A stretch of DNA of 64,000 nt, taken from assembly GCF_016545825.1 (NCBI RefSeq), contig NC_052617.1, positions 8,638,600-8,702,599 of the forward strand, written 5' to 3'. The notes below the pieces were generated by a model. The model did not search any database. It was not told the origin of the DNA and saw only the letters and a program-made list of their open reading frames with translations. Below, piece after piece: positions 26,001 to 37,642 of the stretch (positions within the stretch are counted from its first letter, which is position 1; the number at the start of each line of letters is the position of its first letter). This stretch comes from Eucalyptus grandis. Taxonomy: Eukaryota > Streptophyta > Magnoliopsida > Myrtales > Myrtaceae. The position numbers and the translations under genes are program-made.

Positions 26001-26960
26001 GCCCAAGGAAGGAAGTCGCTGCAAATTTTTTTGGAAGTTGGCAAATGTTTTGGCGAGAAGTGGAGAGGAAGGAAGCTGAAAATTCTTCGCAAGAGTCCAG
26101 GCGAGGAAGTTTCGGGCCGGGGGAGGGTCCGAGCCCGGGCCACGCAAACCCGGTCGTACGCCAGCCGGGTCTCGTCGCGGTGGTGGTGGTGGTGGTGGTG
26201 GTGGGGGCCCCACTTATCTCCAATTGCTGATTGGAACTTTCTCGTGATATGGGGCCATCGCGTTTCACGCGAGTTGCCCCCCGCGGCACTGTTTTCCACC
26301 ACGTGCTCCGCGCTCAAAACACGTGGGGCCCCAGCATTTTCCCTTACCCAAAAGAAATTAATAATAATAAATTGAGGAAACGGCCAGGACAAATCGATTT
26401 GCAAAGATCACGCAACAGATAATCCCAGATATAATTTAGAATTAAAAATCGATTCAATTAACGGCGGGGTGAATTATGGCGAATTTTACTAGAAAGTATC
26501 GTTGTGATTTGATCTAAGTAACAAAGTAAAGAGCGCCATAAATTCCCGTCTATAATATTTCTTTATCGAGTGTGTTCGACGGTTTTTTTCTCAAAGCGCT
26601 ATTCAACGTCATCCGGCATAAATTAATTGATCGGACTGGGCAGCTATCAAAAGTTGAAGATATCAACATTTCACAGGGCAAATAATTTGATGAAGTGGGA
26701 TTTAACAACTAATAAAGCGAGAGACCAAGAAGAAACTTGCCACACAGAGCGACCGGATTCGGAATCTCATAGGGGCATGCTTCTCTCCGAGTGCTGTCAT
26801 GATTGACTCTTTTTAAAATTTTGAATACGTCAACGTAAACCAATTCTTGATTATTTTTAGCGCCAAGATGTTCTTCCCCACCATCTTGGGTTGTTGAGAT
26901 TTTCCACATGCCAAGTATATCATGTTGTAGATAGGTAATTTTCCTAAATTATAACTATAT
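23100..26960. other. Gene-free region with repeats and a GC-rich island
   Basis: No gene was recognised. A diverged repeat lies at about 24.17-24.70 kb (relative of 19.1-20.0 kb). A GC-rich island at 25.9-26.35 kb contains (GGT)n at 26179-26204, 'ccacgtgc', and 'acacgtggggcccc', which are G-box and TCP-type promoter motifs. No exon follows on either strand. ORFs in the island are low in complexity. Confidence 0.4.
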
Positions 26961-27004
26961 TGAGATAGGGTCTGAGATTTTAGTATCCTGTGTAGATACC
27001 CTAA

Positions 27005-27132
27005 GGCTACGTTTGGTCGCCAGGATTTATAATCGGGATAGGATTGGATAGGATAGGATATAAAATCCAGGATTTTTTTATATCATGTCTAGTGTTTGGT
27101 GAATCGCAAAGTATTAAAGTCGGATATGTTCA

Positions 27133-27204
<72 letters not shown>

Positions 27205-27778
27205 TTATAAATGAACCTAAATCTTCATAAATGAAGACGGTGAAAATATCTCGTAACACTATTCCTTAATTTATTTATTATTTATTATTTATTATATTTT
27301 TCCTTTTTTTTTATATTATTTTCATTATTATTTCTTTTTCCCTTTCATCATTTTTAAAAAAAATTATCAAATAGTAAACTGTACTAAAATATTTAAAATA
27401 CAAAAATACCTAAAATATATAATAAATATAAATATTTAATTTATAGATTGAATGTTTATTATAAAATAGAATTAAAATTGAATATATAAATTAAAATAAG
27501 ACTAATTAAAAATATATTTTTATTTTTATTTTCTTAAATTAGAATTCAAATATTATTTATATTGAAATATAATTTCAATTTTGTTAATTTAATAAGTTTT
27601 TATTCAAGAAAATAATTAGAAATCCTATCCACCTTTATCCCACCTCCCCCATGGGATAATTTTATCCTGTCTATATCCCCCTTATATCCGACTTTATCCT
27701 ATCCCGAGTGAGCACCAAACATAGGATATGATATAATTTATCCTATCCTGAATTTTATCCCGACTGCCAAACGCAGCC
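27005..27778. mobile_element. Tourist-like MITE (PIF/Harbinger type) with TAA target duplication
   Basis: Terminal inverted repeats begin GGCTACGTTTGG on the left and GGCTGCGTTTGG on the right (reverse complement), and extend imperfectly through 'gggataggat' repeats. The element is flanked by TAA at 27002-27004 and 27779-27781, the 3-bp duplication expected for Tourist/PIF-Harbinger elements. It is 774 bp long and codes for nothing. An expanded (AT)n tract occupies 27137-27202 inside it. Confidence 0.87.
27137..27202. repeat. (AT)n microsatellite inside the MITE
   Basis: About 33 uninterrupted AT units within the Tourist-like element. Confidence 0.95.
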
Positions 27779-27781
27779 TAA

Positions 27782-28290
27782 GACTCGAACAAGAGTCTAT
27801 TGAGATCATGGCTTGGGACTTCAATGCCGTGTCCAAGTCCATCTGTGCTCAAGCTTGGGCGCTTGAGATTCGAGCATAGGCACTGAGGTCTCGAGCTTGA
27901 GCACCAAGGACCCAAGAACGAGGACTAGGGTCCTAGGCTCAACCTCAATGGACTTGGGCTTGGGCATCGAGAACCCAAGCTTGATTGTTGGGGACTCATG
28001 CACATGTACTAACATCTCAAGACTAGTCTCGATGGACCAAGGCTCTAGTAACAGGGACCCAAGCTTGAGTGCTAGGTCCCTAGCTTGGCCTCTATAGACA
28101 TGGGCCTAGGCTAGGGCATTAGGGTTTTGCACTTAGCTTTTGCGGAATAAGGCTTGAATGGTGGGGATTTACGTATGGGCCCATGCCAAATTCTCGACAC
28201 CTGAGTCAAGGTCTATGAGGTCGGATCTGGGATCATAATGCTCATGCTTGGGTCCTTGGCAAGCCGTACGCATGTTACTAGCTCAAATAG
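27782..28290. repeat. Degenerate tandem repeat, 'gacccaagcttgag' type
   Basis: About 500 bp built from degenerate copies of phrases such as 'gggacccaagcttgagtg' and 'ctcaatggacttgggc', with a loose period of tens of bases. Frames are open on both strands, but the translations are repetitive and uninformative. Confidence 0.5.
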
Positions 28291-29494
28291 TATAGGTATA
28301 TTTATGAACTAAATAAAAAAAAAATATTATCATTTTTCTAAAAAATATTTTCTAGAAATGTACCATTTTCTGTAAAATAAACTTATGCCTAGCTTTCTTT
28401 CCACCCTTTTTTTCTAATGTTTTTCACAACTTCTTCTCGAATTCCCCCAGCAAATCAATCCATCGCGAATTTAACGCTGCACTTCTTAAAAATCTACATC
28501 TGTCGGAGAACCCATACTTCCAGGTAAGCTTCGAATCAAGTCCAGATCTTTCATTGATTAAGAAATAAGCCATCTGAACGTGACAAAATAAATGCAGCCC
28601 ATGTGAGTTTAGGTATAATTTTGTTTATTATCATTCTAATGATAAGACCAGTTAGGTATATATCCATCATTTAATAAAACCAACATTTTCCTAATTGTAT
28701 AGCAGTCTCTCTTAGAATAAGTTTCGCAATACATCTAATTATCCTTTTGATGGTTAGCTTGATTCTCCAATTATGGGTGAGAGGCCAACGTCAGCTGATG
28801 AAACGTCTAGGAACCTTCCTCTCTTGCGTACTTCTGCCTAAGAAATAATCGTGGTCCACAGCATTGTGATCCAATTTTATGGTCGGGCCCAACAAATTAA
28901 AAGACAATCTCACGTGGGAAAACCTTAAAAATGTAAATGTTCTTATTGATGAACTTTTCCAAAGGAAGGTGCATATTCGGTATGCTAATTATAAAGATAA
29001 GCAATCGCTGAGACAAGTTTCTCGATTAACAATGAAAATAATGAATCTTATACCGACATTTCATAGTTCTTAAATATAATTTACACACCTTTGTTAATAA
29101 ACAAAAGAGGTGAGCAAGTGATAATACCTCAGAAGTTTTGGGTTTCTATGTGCTTATTAATGTGTATACGTTCACGAGTAGTAACTAATAAGGGGTAGAT
29201 GACTGCTCAGCCCCATGTTGTGGACATCTTGTATATATATGTTTTGCAAACTCTTGTAAGCTTCTCGCCAGCAATGCTTACCTCTGTACATATCATATTT
29301 ACAGGAGACTTAAAGTACAGGCTCTTGATTAAACAAGTTTGTTTCGTTGCTAATGGGCTGCTGTGTCCAAGCCCATTGGGCTCAAGTATCAAGTCGGCCC
29401 AGAGCTCGTTTTTGTGAATTGTTTGTTACCGTGGGCCAAGTCAAGCTGTATGAAATATGAGTATGATCCTAGACCTCCTTAAATAGAATTTAGT
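28291..29494. other. Spacer, no gene seen
   Basis: AT-rich. A 64-codon ORF at 28879-29073 has no recognised domain and is not supported as a gene. Confidence 0.4.
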
Positions 29495-30217
29495 AAATTA
29501 TGGGTATGTTTGATAACACTTATGTTCCGGAGAATAATTTCTTTTAAAAAATAGTCTTTTTATATTTCTATTCCCCGGAACAATTTCTCAATAAAAAAAC
29601 GCGTTTAATAACTATAGAAAATTTATATTCTCGGAATGAGAAAAGAATAAGATGTGTTTGATAAGATTTAATATAGAATTTCTTTTAATTTATTTCTTAT
29701 TCTTTCTCATCATCGTCGACTGCTACCATCGCTAACGGTTGGCGACGGTGGAAGCGTCAATAGTCATCGACGGTGGGTGGTGGCTGGCAGCGGTGACAAT
29801 GGGTGGCGAGCGGCCAATAGCAGCATCGATGGTCATTGGCGGTGGGCCGTGGCGGGCAATGGTGGGAGGTGGTCGACCGATGGGTGACGAGCAGTGGTCA
29901 GCGCGGCGATCTGCCGATGAGGGCGGGTGGCGGCGGCGGGCGAGCCAGGGCGGGGGCGGGGCGGTGGCGAGGGCAAAGAAGGAAGAAGAAAAGAAAAAAA
30001 AAAACTTATTTCTAAAAATTGTTCTTGAAAACAAGAAGTTAATTTTTTTTTTTTTACTTTTTATTTCTATTCCAAATCCATTCCCCAACCACTTTTTTTT
30101 ATTCAAAAGGAATAGAAAAATTAATTTACATTATCAAACGGATTTTTATTCTTTTTTTGTTATGGAGAACAAAACAACATAAATTGAGAGGAATAGAAAT
30201 GTTACCAAACATAATTT
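29495..30217. mobile_element. TIR element with GC-rich repetitive core
   Basis: The left end begins 'aattatgggtatgtttgata' and the right end in reverse complement begins 'aaattatgtttggtaacatt', an imperfect terminal inverted repeat with AT-rich arms. The core at 29,715-29,960 is GC-rich, built of 'gacggtgg'/'ggcggcgg' triplets. No transposase was seen, so it is presumably non-autonomous. Target duplication was not resolved. Confidence 0.6.
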
Positions 30218-30224
30218 AGGATTG

Positions 30225-31895
30225 CAAAAAGAGGGAAATTGTCATGGACGATATTTGAACTTTGATCCAATGGGCAATGTCGCTCATAAACTTTTAATTT
30301 ATTCAATATAGTCTTGGAATTATTGGTAAATGTTCAATTTACTTTCTCAATTATATGAAAATGTTTAATATTGCAATTCCATGAATTCAAGTTAGCAAAA
30401 TTTGCTAATTCGGCTTTCGATCCAAGTTTAAAATGGTGAACTACAAAAATGTTACATGTGGATTATCCAAGTTAAAAACTCATCTCAATTCAAGATATAA
30501 CAATCCACATCATTAAATTACGATGGCTTTGCCGATGCCCTAATTTTCTTTTTCCTTTTCTAAAGTATGTAGATAAAATGATGGATGACAACTTGTAATT
30601 TTTAATACTCCGACTTAGCATATGGTAATCCTTGGGCAACAAAGGACTACATTGAACATTTACCAATAGTCTGGGGATCACATTGAAAAAGAGCTTTTTT
30701 TTTTTTTTTTTTTGGTAAGGACGTTGAAAAAAAAAGTTAACATCACAAAAAACCCTAAATTAGTATATTTTTGACAAATTTACCCTAGACTGGTACACTT
30801 GTAATAAAATTTATCCTTTATTAGTTTCATTAAATTTTACTATAAAATTGTTGAGTTGAATAATGCATAACAGTTGACTAGTATACCAATTTGAGATTTT
30901 ACTCTTTATTTGTCACAATTGTACCGTTTTGTGATTATTTTGTATTAATCTGATTTAATAGAGGGTATATTTGTCATAAATATTCAAATTTAGGGTTTTG
31001 GCAGTAAAAAAACGGTTTGAGATAAATTTATCATATGTGTACTAGTTTGAGATCTTTTATGGTCATTTGGAGTAAATTTATCATAAGTGTACTAGTTTGT
31101 AGTTTTTTGTGATAAAAAAAGTGTTTACTTTATAGGGGTAATCTAGTAGCAATACCGGTCTTGATGGTGATCTCTTTTTTTGGGGGTCCAAGCCGGTACT
31201 TTTCCCATCAACATGCCTTTTTTTTTTTGCATTGGGCTCTTTCATTAACTGATCGAAATTTCTGTTAGTCTGCCATCTTTTTTCTTACCAATAAGGAGAT
31301 GGCTTACGCTCATCCAAATCGGCCTCAAAAAGTGATCAGAAAGAAAAGCCCTTCCTTCCAATCCAAGCCGATGAAGCCACCCCCACCTCCAGAAGAATAA
31401 AGCATAGACATTTCTACTATTGCTAGAATTTTCTCAAAGGTAACTATCTCGGTTTCATAATGAAATTGATATAGAAACTTCGAAAAGGTCTTTTCTTCAT
31501 AATCTATATGGGAAGAGAATCAATCCTTGATTCTCTTCTTTCATGTGAACGGCTCTATCTTGTCTCGAAAGGTTTTTCGTGCTATACACCACGTTGAGAA
31601 AGACCAACCTCTTATTTTTATGTTTTAATTTAGGATAAAAAATTCCTTGTGTTTCAAAATGTATATCTACACGTGTCAAAACCCAAGGAACAATAGAGTC
31701 CATAGATATTTATTTTAGATTGGAATTGACGAACAACCAAAAACGATACTACTCTAGTTTTGGGAAAATTTATCACACGTGTAGCGGTCTAGGATTTTTC
31801 ATTGTATTTACCCTTGCAAAAATTAAAAATCCAATGATAATATTGTATATTGAGCCAAAGTTTAAGATTAATTTATGTAATTTTTTCCTTGAAAG
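30225..31895. mobile_element. Nested insertion: family-1 palindromic element split by a second element
   Basis: The two outer arms (30225-30690 and about 31830-31895) match the family-1 palindromic repeat at 47-412 and 48931-49307. Between them lies a second element (about 30712-31813). Its ends share phrases such as 'aaaaaaccctaaattagt' and its reverse-complement style 'atgaaaaatcctagaccg', with 'ataaatttaccc'-type repeats. A relative of the inner element is at about 53.19-53.83 kb. The cargo at 31150-31740 is unlike either family and was not identified. Confidence 0.5.
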
Positions 31896-31959
31896 ATAAA
31901 AAGCCATATATAAGTTTCGAAGTATTTCCATTCCAAAACAAGGTAATTGCGCATGTGAT

Positions 31960-34900
31960 GAGTTCAGCATTGTGAGGAACACCATTTGGAATTGGTGGGG
32001 GCAGATAATTGATGAACATGCACGGATAAGGTAACAGGCAAAAGGCAATGGAATTAGATCAGCAGTTACAATCTTTATCAAATCAGCAACCTACTTCAAT
32101 GAACCTATCTCAGCAACAGAGGATTAAAGCAGAACTTCAACAAGCATGGCAAAGGGAAGAGCAATATTGGGCAATGCGATCGAGGATAAACTGGTTACAA
32201 TGGGGAGACCGTAATACTAAGTTCTTCCATGCTACCACTCTTCAAAGAAGGCAACGAAATCAGATTACTATATTGAAAGATGACAATCAGCAATGGGTTA
32301 GGGATCGTGAACATATCAAACATATGACTAACCTTTATTACTCACAGCTATACACCACTTCAGGATCTAGACCTTATGCACAGATCTTAGAACAATGTCC
32401 ACAGCTGGTGGATGCAGAAATGAATGCAGGCCTTCTCGCTCACCCCACTCTTGAAGAGGTTCGCGCTGCTACTTTTCAACTAGGTGCTTCAAAGGCACCA
32501 GGACCCGATGGTTTGAACGGATTATTCTACCGATCGCATTGGGAAATTATTAAAGTGGACATTCACAGAGCAGTACATCAATTTTTTCAGAATGGCACAT
32601 TACCCCCATCTCTAAACAGCACTGCTATAACCCTGATTCCCAAAACTCCTAACCCGGAAAGCTTGGATCAGTATCGCCCTATTAGCTTATGCAACTATGG
32701 CTATAAAATTTTCGCTAAAGTGCTTGCTAATCGATTGAAACCCTTGCTGCCTATTCTGATCACCGAGGAGCAGAGTGCCTTTGTTGCTGACAGACAAATT
32801 CAGGATAATGTTCTAGTTGTACAGGAAATCATTCACCAGCTCAAAACAAGGAAACGGAAACGTCATTTTAAAGCCATTCTAAAGGTAGATATGTAGAAAG
32901 CTTACGACTGTGTTGAGTGGGACTTTCTCCGAGATTATTTACTTCGCTTGGGATTTCATTCTCATTGGGTCCACCTAATAATGCAGTGTATCTCCACGCC
33001 ATCCTTCTCTGTTAAGATGAATGGGGAGTTTTTACCGAGTTTCCAACCAACTCATGGGTTGAGGCAGGGAGATCCCTTATCCCCCTACTTGTTTATCATC
33101 ATTGCAAATCTCTTATCCCTCCTCATAAGGAATGCTATGAATATGGGCTCTCTCAAAGGTATCAAGTTGAACCAAAGGTGTCCTACTCTCTCACATCTTT
33201 TTTTCGCCGACAATGCTGTGTTTTTTCTAGATGGTACCTTCTTGGAGTGTCAGAACCTTTCTAACATTTTAAACCAATATTGCTTGGCTTCAGGACAAAC
33301 AATCAATCGTAACAAATCTGGAGTTTTCTTTAGTCCCTCTTGCCCTATTGACCTTCAGGAAAATTTAGCTGCTGAATTACGGGTACCGATTTTACAGCGT
33401 TGTGGGAAGTACCTAGGGATACCTACTGATTGGGGAAGATCTAAAAGAGATATGTTTTCTTGGCTGCTGAGTAGAGTTCAATCGAAACTAGAAGGATGGA
33501 AGGAGAAGCTAATATCTAAGGGAGGGAAAGAAGTTCTCTTAAAGGCGGTTATTCAATCTATCCCTCAGTATGCAATGTCCGTGTTTAAAATCCCTATATC
33601 CTTATGTAAAGTTATTGAGAAAAGAATGGCCAAATTCTGGTGGAGTAATGATACAAACAGATCCGGAGTACATTAGCGAGCCGGAAACATCTACTGAGAA
33701 CCGAAAAGAACTTGGTGGATTGGGATTCGGGATTTAGTGAGTTTTAATCACGCCATGCTTGGTAAGCAAGCATGGCGTCTACCGAATCAGCCATCATCAT
33801 TGTTGAGTAAGCTTTTTAGGGGATTATATTTCCATTCTTCCACTTTTTTAAAAGCAAACAAGGGTTCTCGCCCATCATGGGGCTGGCAAAGCTTATTATG
33901 TGGAAGGAATGCAATATCACCTCATGTTAGTTGGTCTGTTGGAGATGGAACAAGCATCAAGATAAGAGAAGACAGATGGCTTCCTATGGGAATTCTAAAT
34001 GGACCTAAAGCCCCTGATGAACCTACACTAGTAGCTGATCTTATTGACCAAACTACCAGTTCATGGAAAATTGATTCATTATCCAGATTTTTCGATATGC
34101 CAATTATTCAACAGATCACAGACATTCAACTCAGACCTAACTTCACCACAGATACACTCATATGGACAGCAACCAAGCAAGGCATATTTTCGGTGAAATC
34201 TGCATATTATGTACTCACTCACACACAATCAGGTATCTCAACCTTAAATGCATCATCTTCACACCAAATTCCTACCTGGTTATGGCATTCTATCTGGAAA
34301 ATGCCTGCTGCCCCCAAAATCCGAGTCTTCCTCTGGTCCATATGCAATAATGCCTTGGTGACGAGAGAAAACTTGTATCGACGACACATTTTAGATAGTC
34401 CTTGCTGTACAGTGTGTAAAGGAAACACTCCAGAAACTTTAGAGCACTTACTCTTACTCTGCTCGTGGACTCAACAGGTGTGGAATCATCCCGGATCCGG
34501 ATTTCAATCCTTCCCATTAACATCCACCGTCCGGATTCATGGATCGCTTCTACGATTGGGACGGGGAAATCGATTACCTCGGCTGGCCTTTATTTCTCAT
34601 CTTTTGTGGCAGATCTGGCGCGCTCGGAATGCCTTCGTCTTCCGAGGTACTTATCCCAAACCATCTCAAGTTGTAGAAGCAGCATTGACTGGTGCTCAAG
34701 CGGATCGATCATCTTCAGCCTCAAATCTGCATCAAAACAATTTCGTCTGGCGATCTCATCTATGGCGTCCTCCAGATCTTGGGGTATTGAAAGTCAATAT
34801 AGATGGCTCATTTCATCAGGGCAGTAACAAAGGATCGATAGCTTGTATTAGTAGGGATCATCAAGGCCGGCTTACCGATGGGTTTTCCTTAGGGGTAGTG

Positions 34901-35305
34901 GCCGTCTCTGCTCTTCAGGTTGAGATTCAAGCTCTATCTTTCTCGCTTCGCCATCTTCTGCACCAAGGATTTCAAACAGCAACAGTCGTCGTTGAATCAG
35001 ACAACCTTACTCTAGTCGAAACTCTGAACAGCCACTCACAGCCGCCATGGATGGATCGCTCTCTCTTCGCAGAGGCAGCTTTCCTCCTAACCTTATTTCC
35101 CAACCTCACGCTAGGGTTCTGCCGAAGAGAAGCGAATTCCGTCGCTGACTGGGCTTGCAAGGCCCATAATCGTACCTCTTTGACTTGTAATTGGGCTCTT
35201 AATTTGCCCCCTGCTCTCTTGAACTTGTTATGCGCGGATGCACTAGCCGCGGGATGTAAGGGCTTTTCCTCTTAATACTATGAGGGTTTCCGTTAAAAAA
35301 AAAAA
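31960..35305 (+). mobile_element. 5'-truncated, inactive LINE (non-LTR retrotransposon)
   Basis: Three open segments belong to one decayed ORF2. The first (32048-32896) has the GDRNTKFFHA and RPISLCN blocks of plant LINE reverse transcriptase. The second (32948-33676) carries GLRQGDPLSPYLF and the catalytic region. The third (33737-35275) has the zinc-binding zf-RVT block (CCTVCKGNTPETLEHLLLLC) and a plant-type RNase H domain (VNIDGSFHQGSNKG to SVADWACKAH). An in-frame TAG at 32894-32896 interrupts the sequence before KAYDCVEWDF. A frameshift lies at about 33676-33737. The catalytic FADD reads FADN. The endonuclease part is missing. A poly(A) run at 35295-35305 marks the 3' end. The exact 5' boundary and target duplication were not found. 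Confidence 0.95.
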
Positions 35306-36603
35306 GAAGGTATATATGACGATAACATTATTTATTCATTTTATGCCCAAATCCAATGGACATAAGCACGACGCACCCACATCCACAAAATCTTGACTAG
35401 ATAAGAAAGTGATTATGATAATATTATCAAAGGATTTTTAACTTACTAAATGTAGGGATCGTGACCAGTGTCTTTTGGTTACCTGAGGAATATATGCTTG
35501 GTTGCTTTTAGGCACTTTTTTTTTATAGAACTTGGACATGAATGCGGGCCAGAAAATGGAAGATTTCCTTTACTCGTTTGACTTCAAGTGCATTCCCCTA
35601 AAAAATGGAGATGTGTTTGGGAATAAAAGAAAAGTAACGGGGCCAAATGTGAAAAGACGGAAGGGCATTAGACGAAAAGAAATACAGATAAACACAAGCA
35701 GGGTAAGGGATAAGCTGCCTCTAGACGACATCTCCCGACATCTCCCATAAAAGTGCGAGATCATAAGCATATCATGGTTAATCTCTAGCTACTCTTATGT
35801 CCAAGTCCAACAACTATGTATTCTTGATCTTAGATAAGATTTATGTCACGGTTTTTATTGACGGATTTAATAATGTAAATATAGTCATGTGTTGGGCAAC
35901 GATGAGTAGGCTGTGAGAACGAGATTGACTGTTTCGTAGATGTTCAAATTAAGCTATGATGATGTTAGAGCATTCCAACTTACAAATAATGATAGAACTA
36001 ATTCAATCTTTAAGTAGGGAGTTGAGTTCGATTTTCAACTCGTGTGCAATGGGATTTGAGCAATGTTTTGGAAACAATATTAGAGGCCATCCGAATAGGC
36101 CACTTGTACATGGTTCAACCAAAAAAGTTATATATATGTAAAGTTGCTAGAGTTTATATTGAGGTCATTGGATCAAGACATACTAATTGTAGATTGATCC
36201 TTCTTTCAAGATAAAAGGTGTGTCTAAATAATAGATTTGCCGAACATAGTCTAAGGAAATCATAGTTGGGGGTATACAAGTAGCCTCTGAAAGGTCAGAG
36301 TATTAAATCTGCCTTTCGCGTTCTTTTATAGCAATCGAAAAGGTCCGATTTTGATATATTTGATTCGAGTAATATGCATGTGCATTATTCATGAATGGGA
36401 CATTTTGTGGACCGTGGCTTGTTAGGAATCGAGTGATAAAGCATCTCAAGTAAAGATGAGATGGCATTTTATGATCGTGAAGGTTATTCAAATGATGTTT
36501 GGTCTTGCTTGCACATAAAAATATCTCCGGCGCATCGTGCTAAGAAAACGAATGTGTTGGAAAGAGAAGTATCCAAAGTATCGCTTGCATAGGGAAAATG
36601 GTG
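35306..36603. other. Spacer, no gene seen
   Basis: AT-rich. A 72-codon ORF at 35532-35750 shows no recognised domain. Confidence 0.4.
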
Positions 36604-37642
36604 AAATTGATCGAAAAAAATTATCAAAACAGTTTTAAACCTTTTGCAAATTTTCCAATTTAGTCCTAATTTTTTTATGATTAATTTAATCTTAAATTTT
36701 TTGCAATTGTACTTAATTTATCCATTGGCTAATTTTGTTAGTTGACATCGACGTGGATGTCAATTGATGTTGGCTGTTCGACCGATGCCGACACGTGGAT
36801 AATTTACTAATAGTATTTTATTTTTATTTTAATTTTTGAGATTTTTAAATTATTTTTATTTTTCCTTTTTTTCCTCATTCTTCCTTCATTTGGCCTTGTT
36901 AGTTTTGGCAAGGCTCAGCCTCATCTAACCATGACAAGGCTGCGACCTACCCATGGCCGACGAGGTTCACCAAGGCCAGGGGTCGCATGAGGTTGGGCCC
37001 TTCGACCTCACGGCCTCTAGTGAGGCGCGGCCTCACCAAATTTGGTGAGGTTGGGCATTGCCATGGTCAAATCACCCTAGTTGGCGAGGCTTGACCCTTG
37101 CCAGAGACCACGTGCAAGGTCAGGCCTCGCCCATGGTCAATGAGGCTTGGCTGTCACCCAGCTATTGGCAGCCCTCATTAGAGATTGTGCAAGGTCACAA
37201 CGTTCAATCTTGCGGCCTTTCGACAAGTTGGGCCTCGCTCATGGCCGACGCAAGGGGTGGTGAGCTAGCCTAGCAAGCGGCTTGGGCGAGGTCGCCTAGC
37301 CATAGTGTCGCACAACCACAACTAAGCTTACTCAAGGCCAACTAGGTCCCTTGTTGACCTTGCCTCCAACTAGTCGTCACTGGAGGAAGGGAGAAGGAAG
37401 TGAGAAAAAAAAAAGAGACTCATAGGAAAAAAAAGGAAAAATAATTTTTTTTTAATAAAACAAAATATTATTAAAAAAATTATGTACATCAGTGTTGGTT
37501 GGCCAAAAATGGTTAGATAATAGTAAAATGTTTATGATTCAATTGACAAAAAAAATTTTAAAAAAAAAATTGACAAAAAAAATATTTATGATTGAATTGA
37601 AAAATGCTAGAACTATTTTGGTAATTTTTTGAGATTGATCAA
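36604..37642. mobile_element. TIR element with GC-rich 'gaggcc' core
   Basis: The left end begins 'aaattgatcgaaaaaaatta' and the right end in reverse complement reads 'aattgatcaatctcaaaaaa'. Both then continue with matching phrases ('ttaccaaaatagtt' type). AT-rich arms flank a GC-rich core at 36,880-37,390 made of 'gaggtt', 'ggcctc' and 'gcaaggc' repeats. No transposase ORF was seen. The layout resembles the elements at 29.5 and 47.5 kb. Confidence 0.6.

Noticed and set aside
25990..26404. His/Pro-rich minus-strand ORFs across (GGT)n
   Set aside because: They result from translating the trinucleotide repeat and adjacent GC-rich DNA.
27139..27201. CRISPR-like or other array reading of the AT tract
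   Set aside because: It is a plain dinucleotide microsatellite in a MITE; CRISPR arrays are not expected in plant nuclear DNA and no spacers exist.
29739..30182. 147-residue ORF with Gly/Arg-rich sequence
   Set aside because: It comes from the GC-rich triplet core of a TIR element and shows no domain.
31150..31740. Organelle DNA insertion (NUPT/NUMT)
   Set aside because: The style is suggestive, but I could not match any plastid or mitochondrial gene by eye, so it is not called as a feature.
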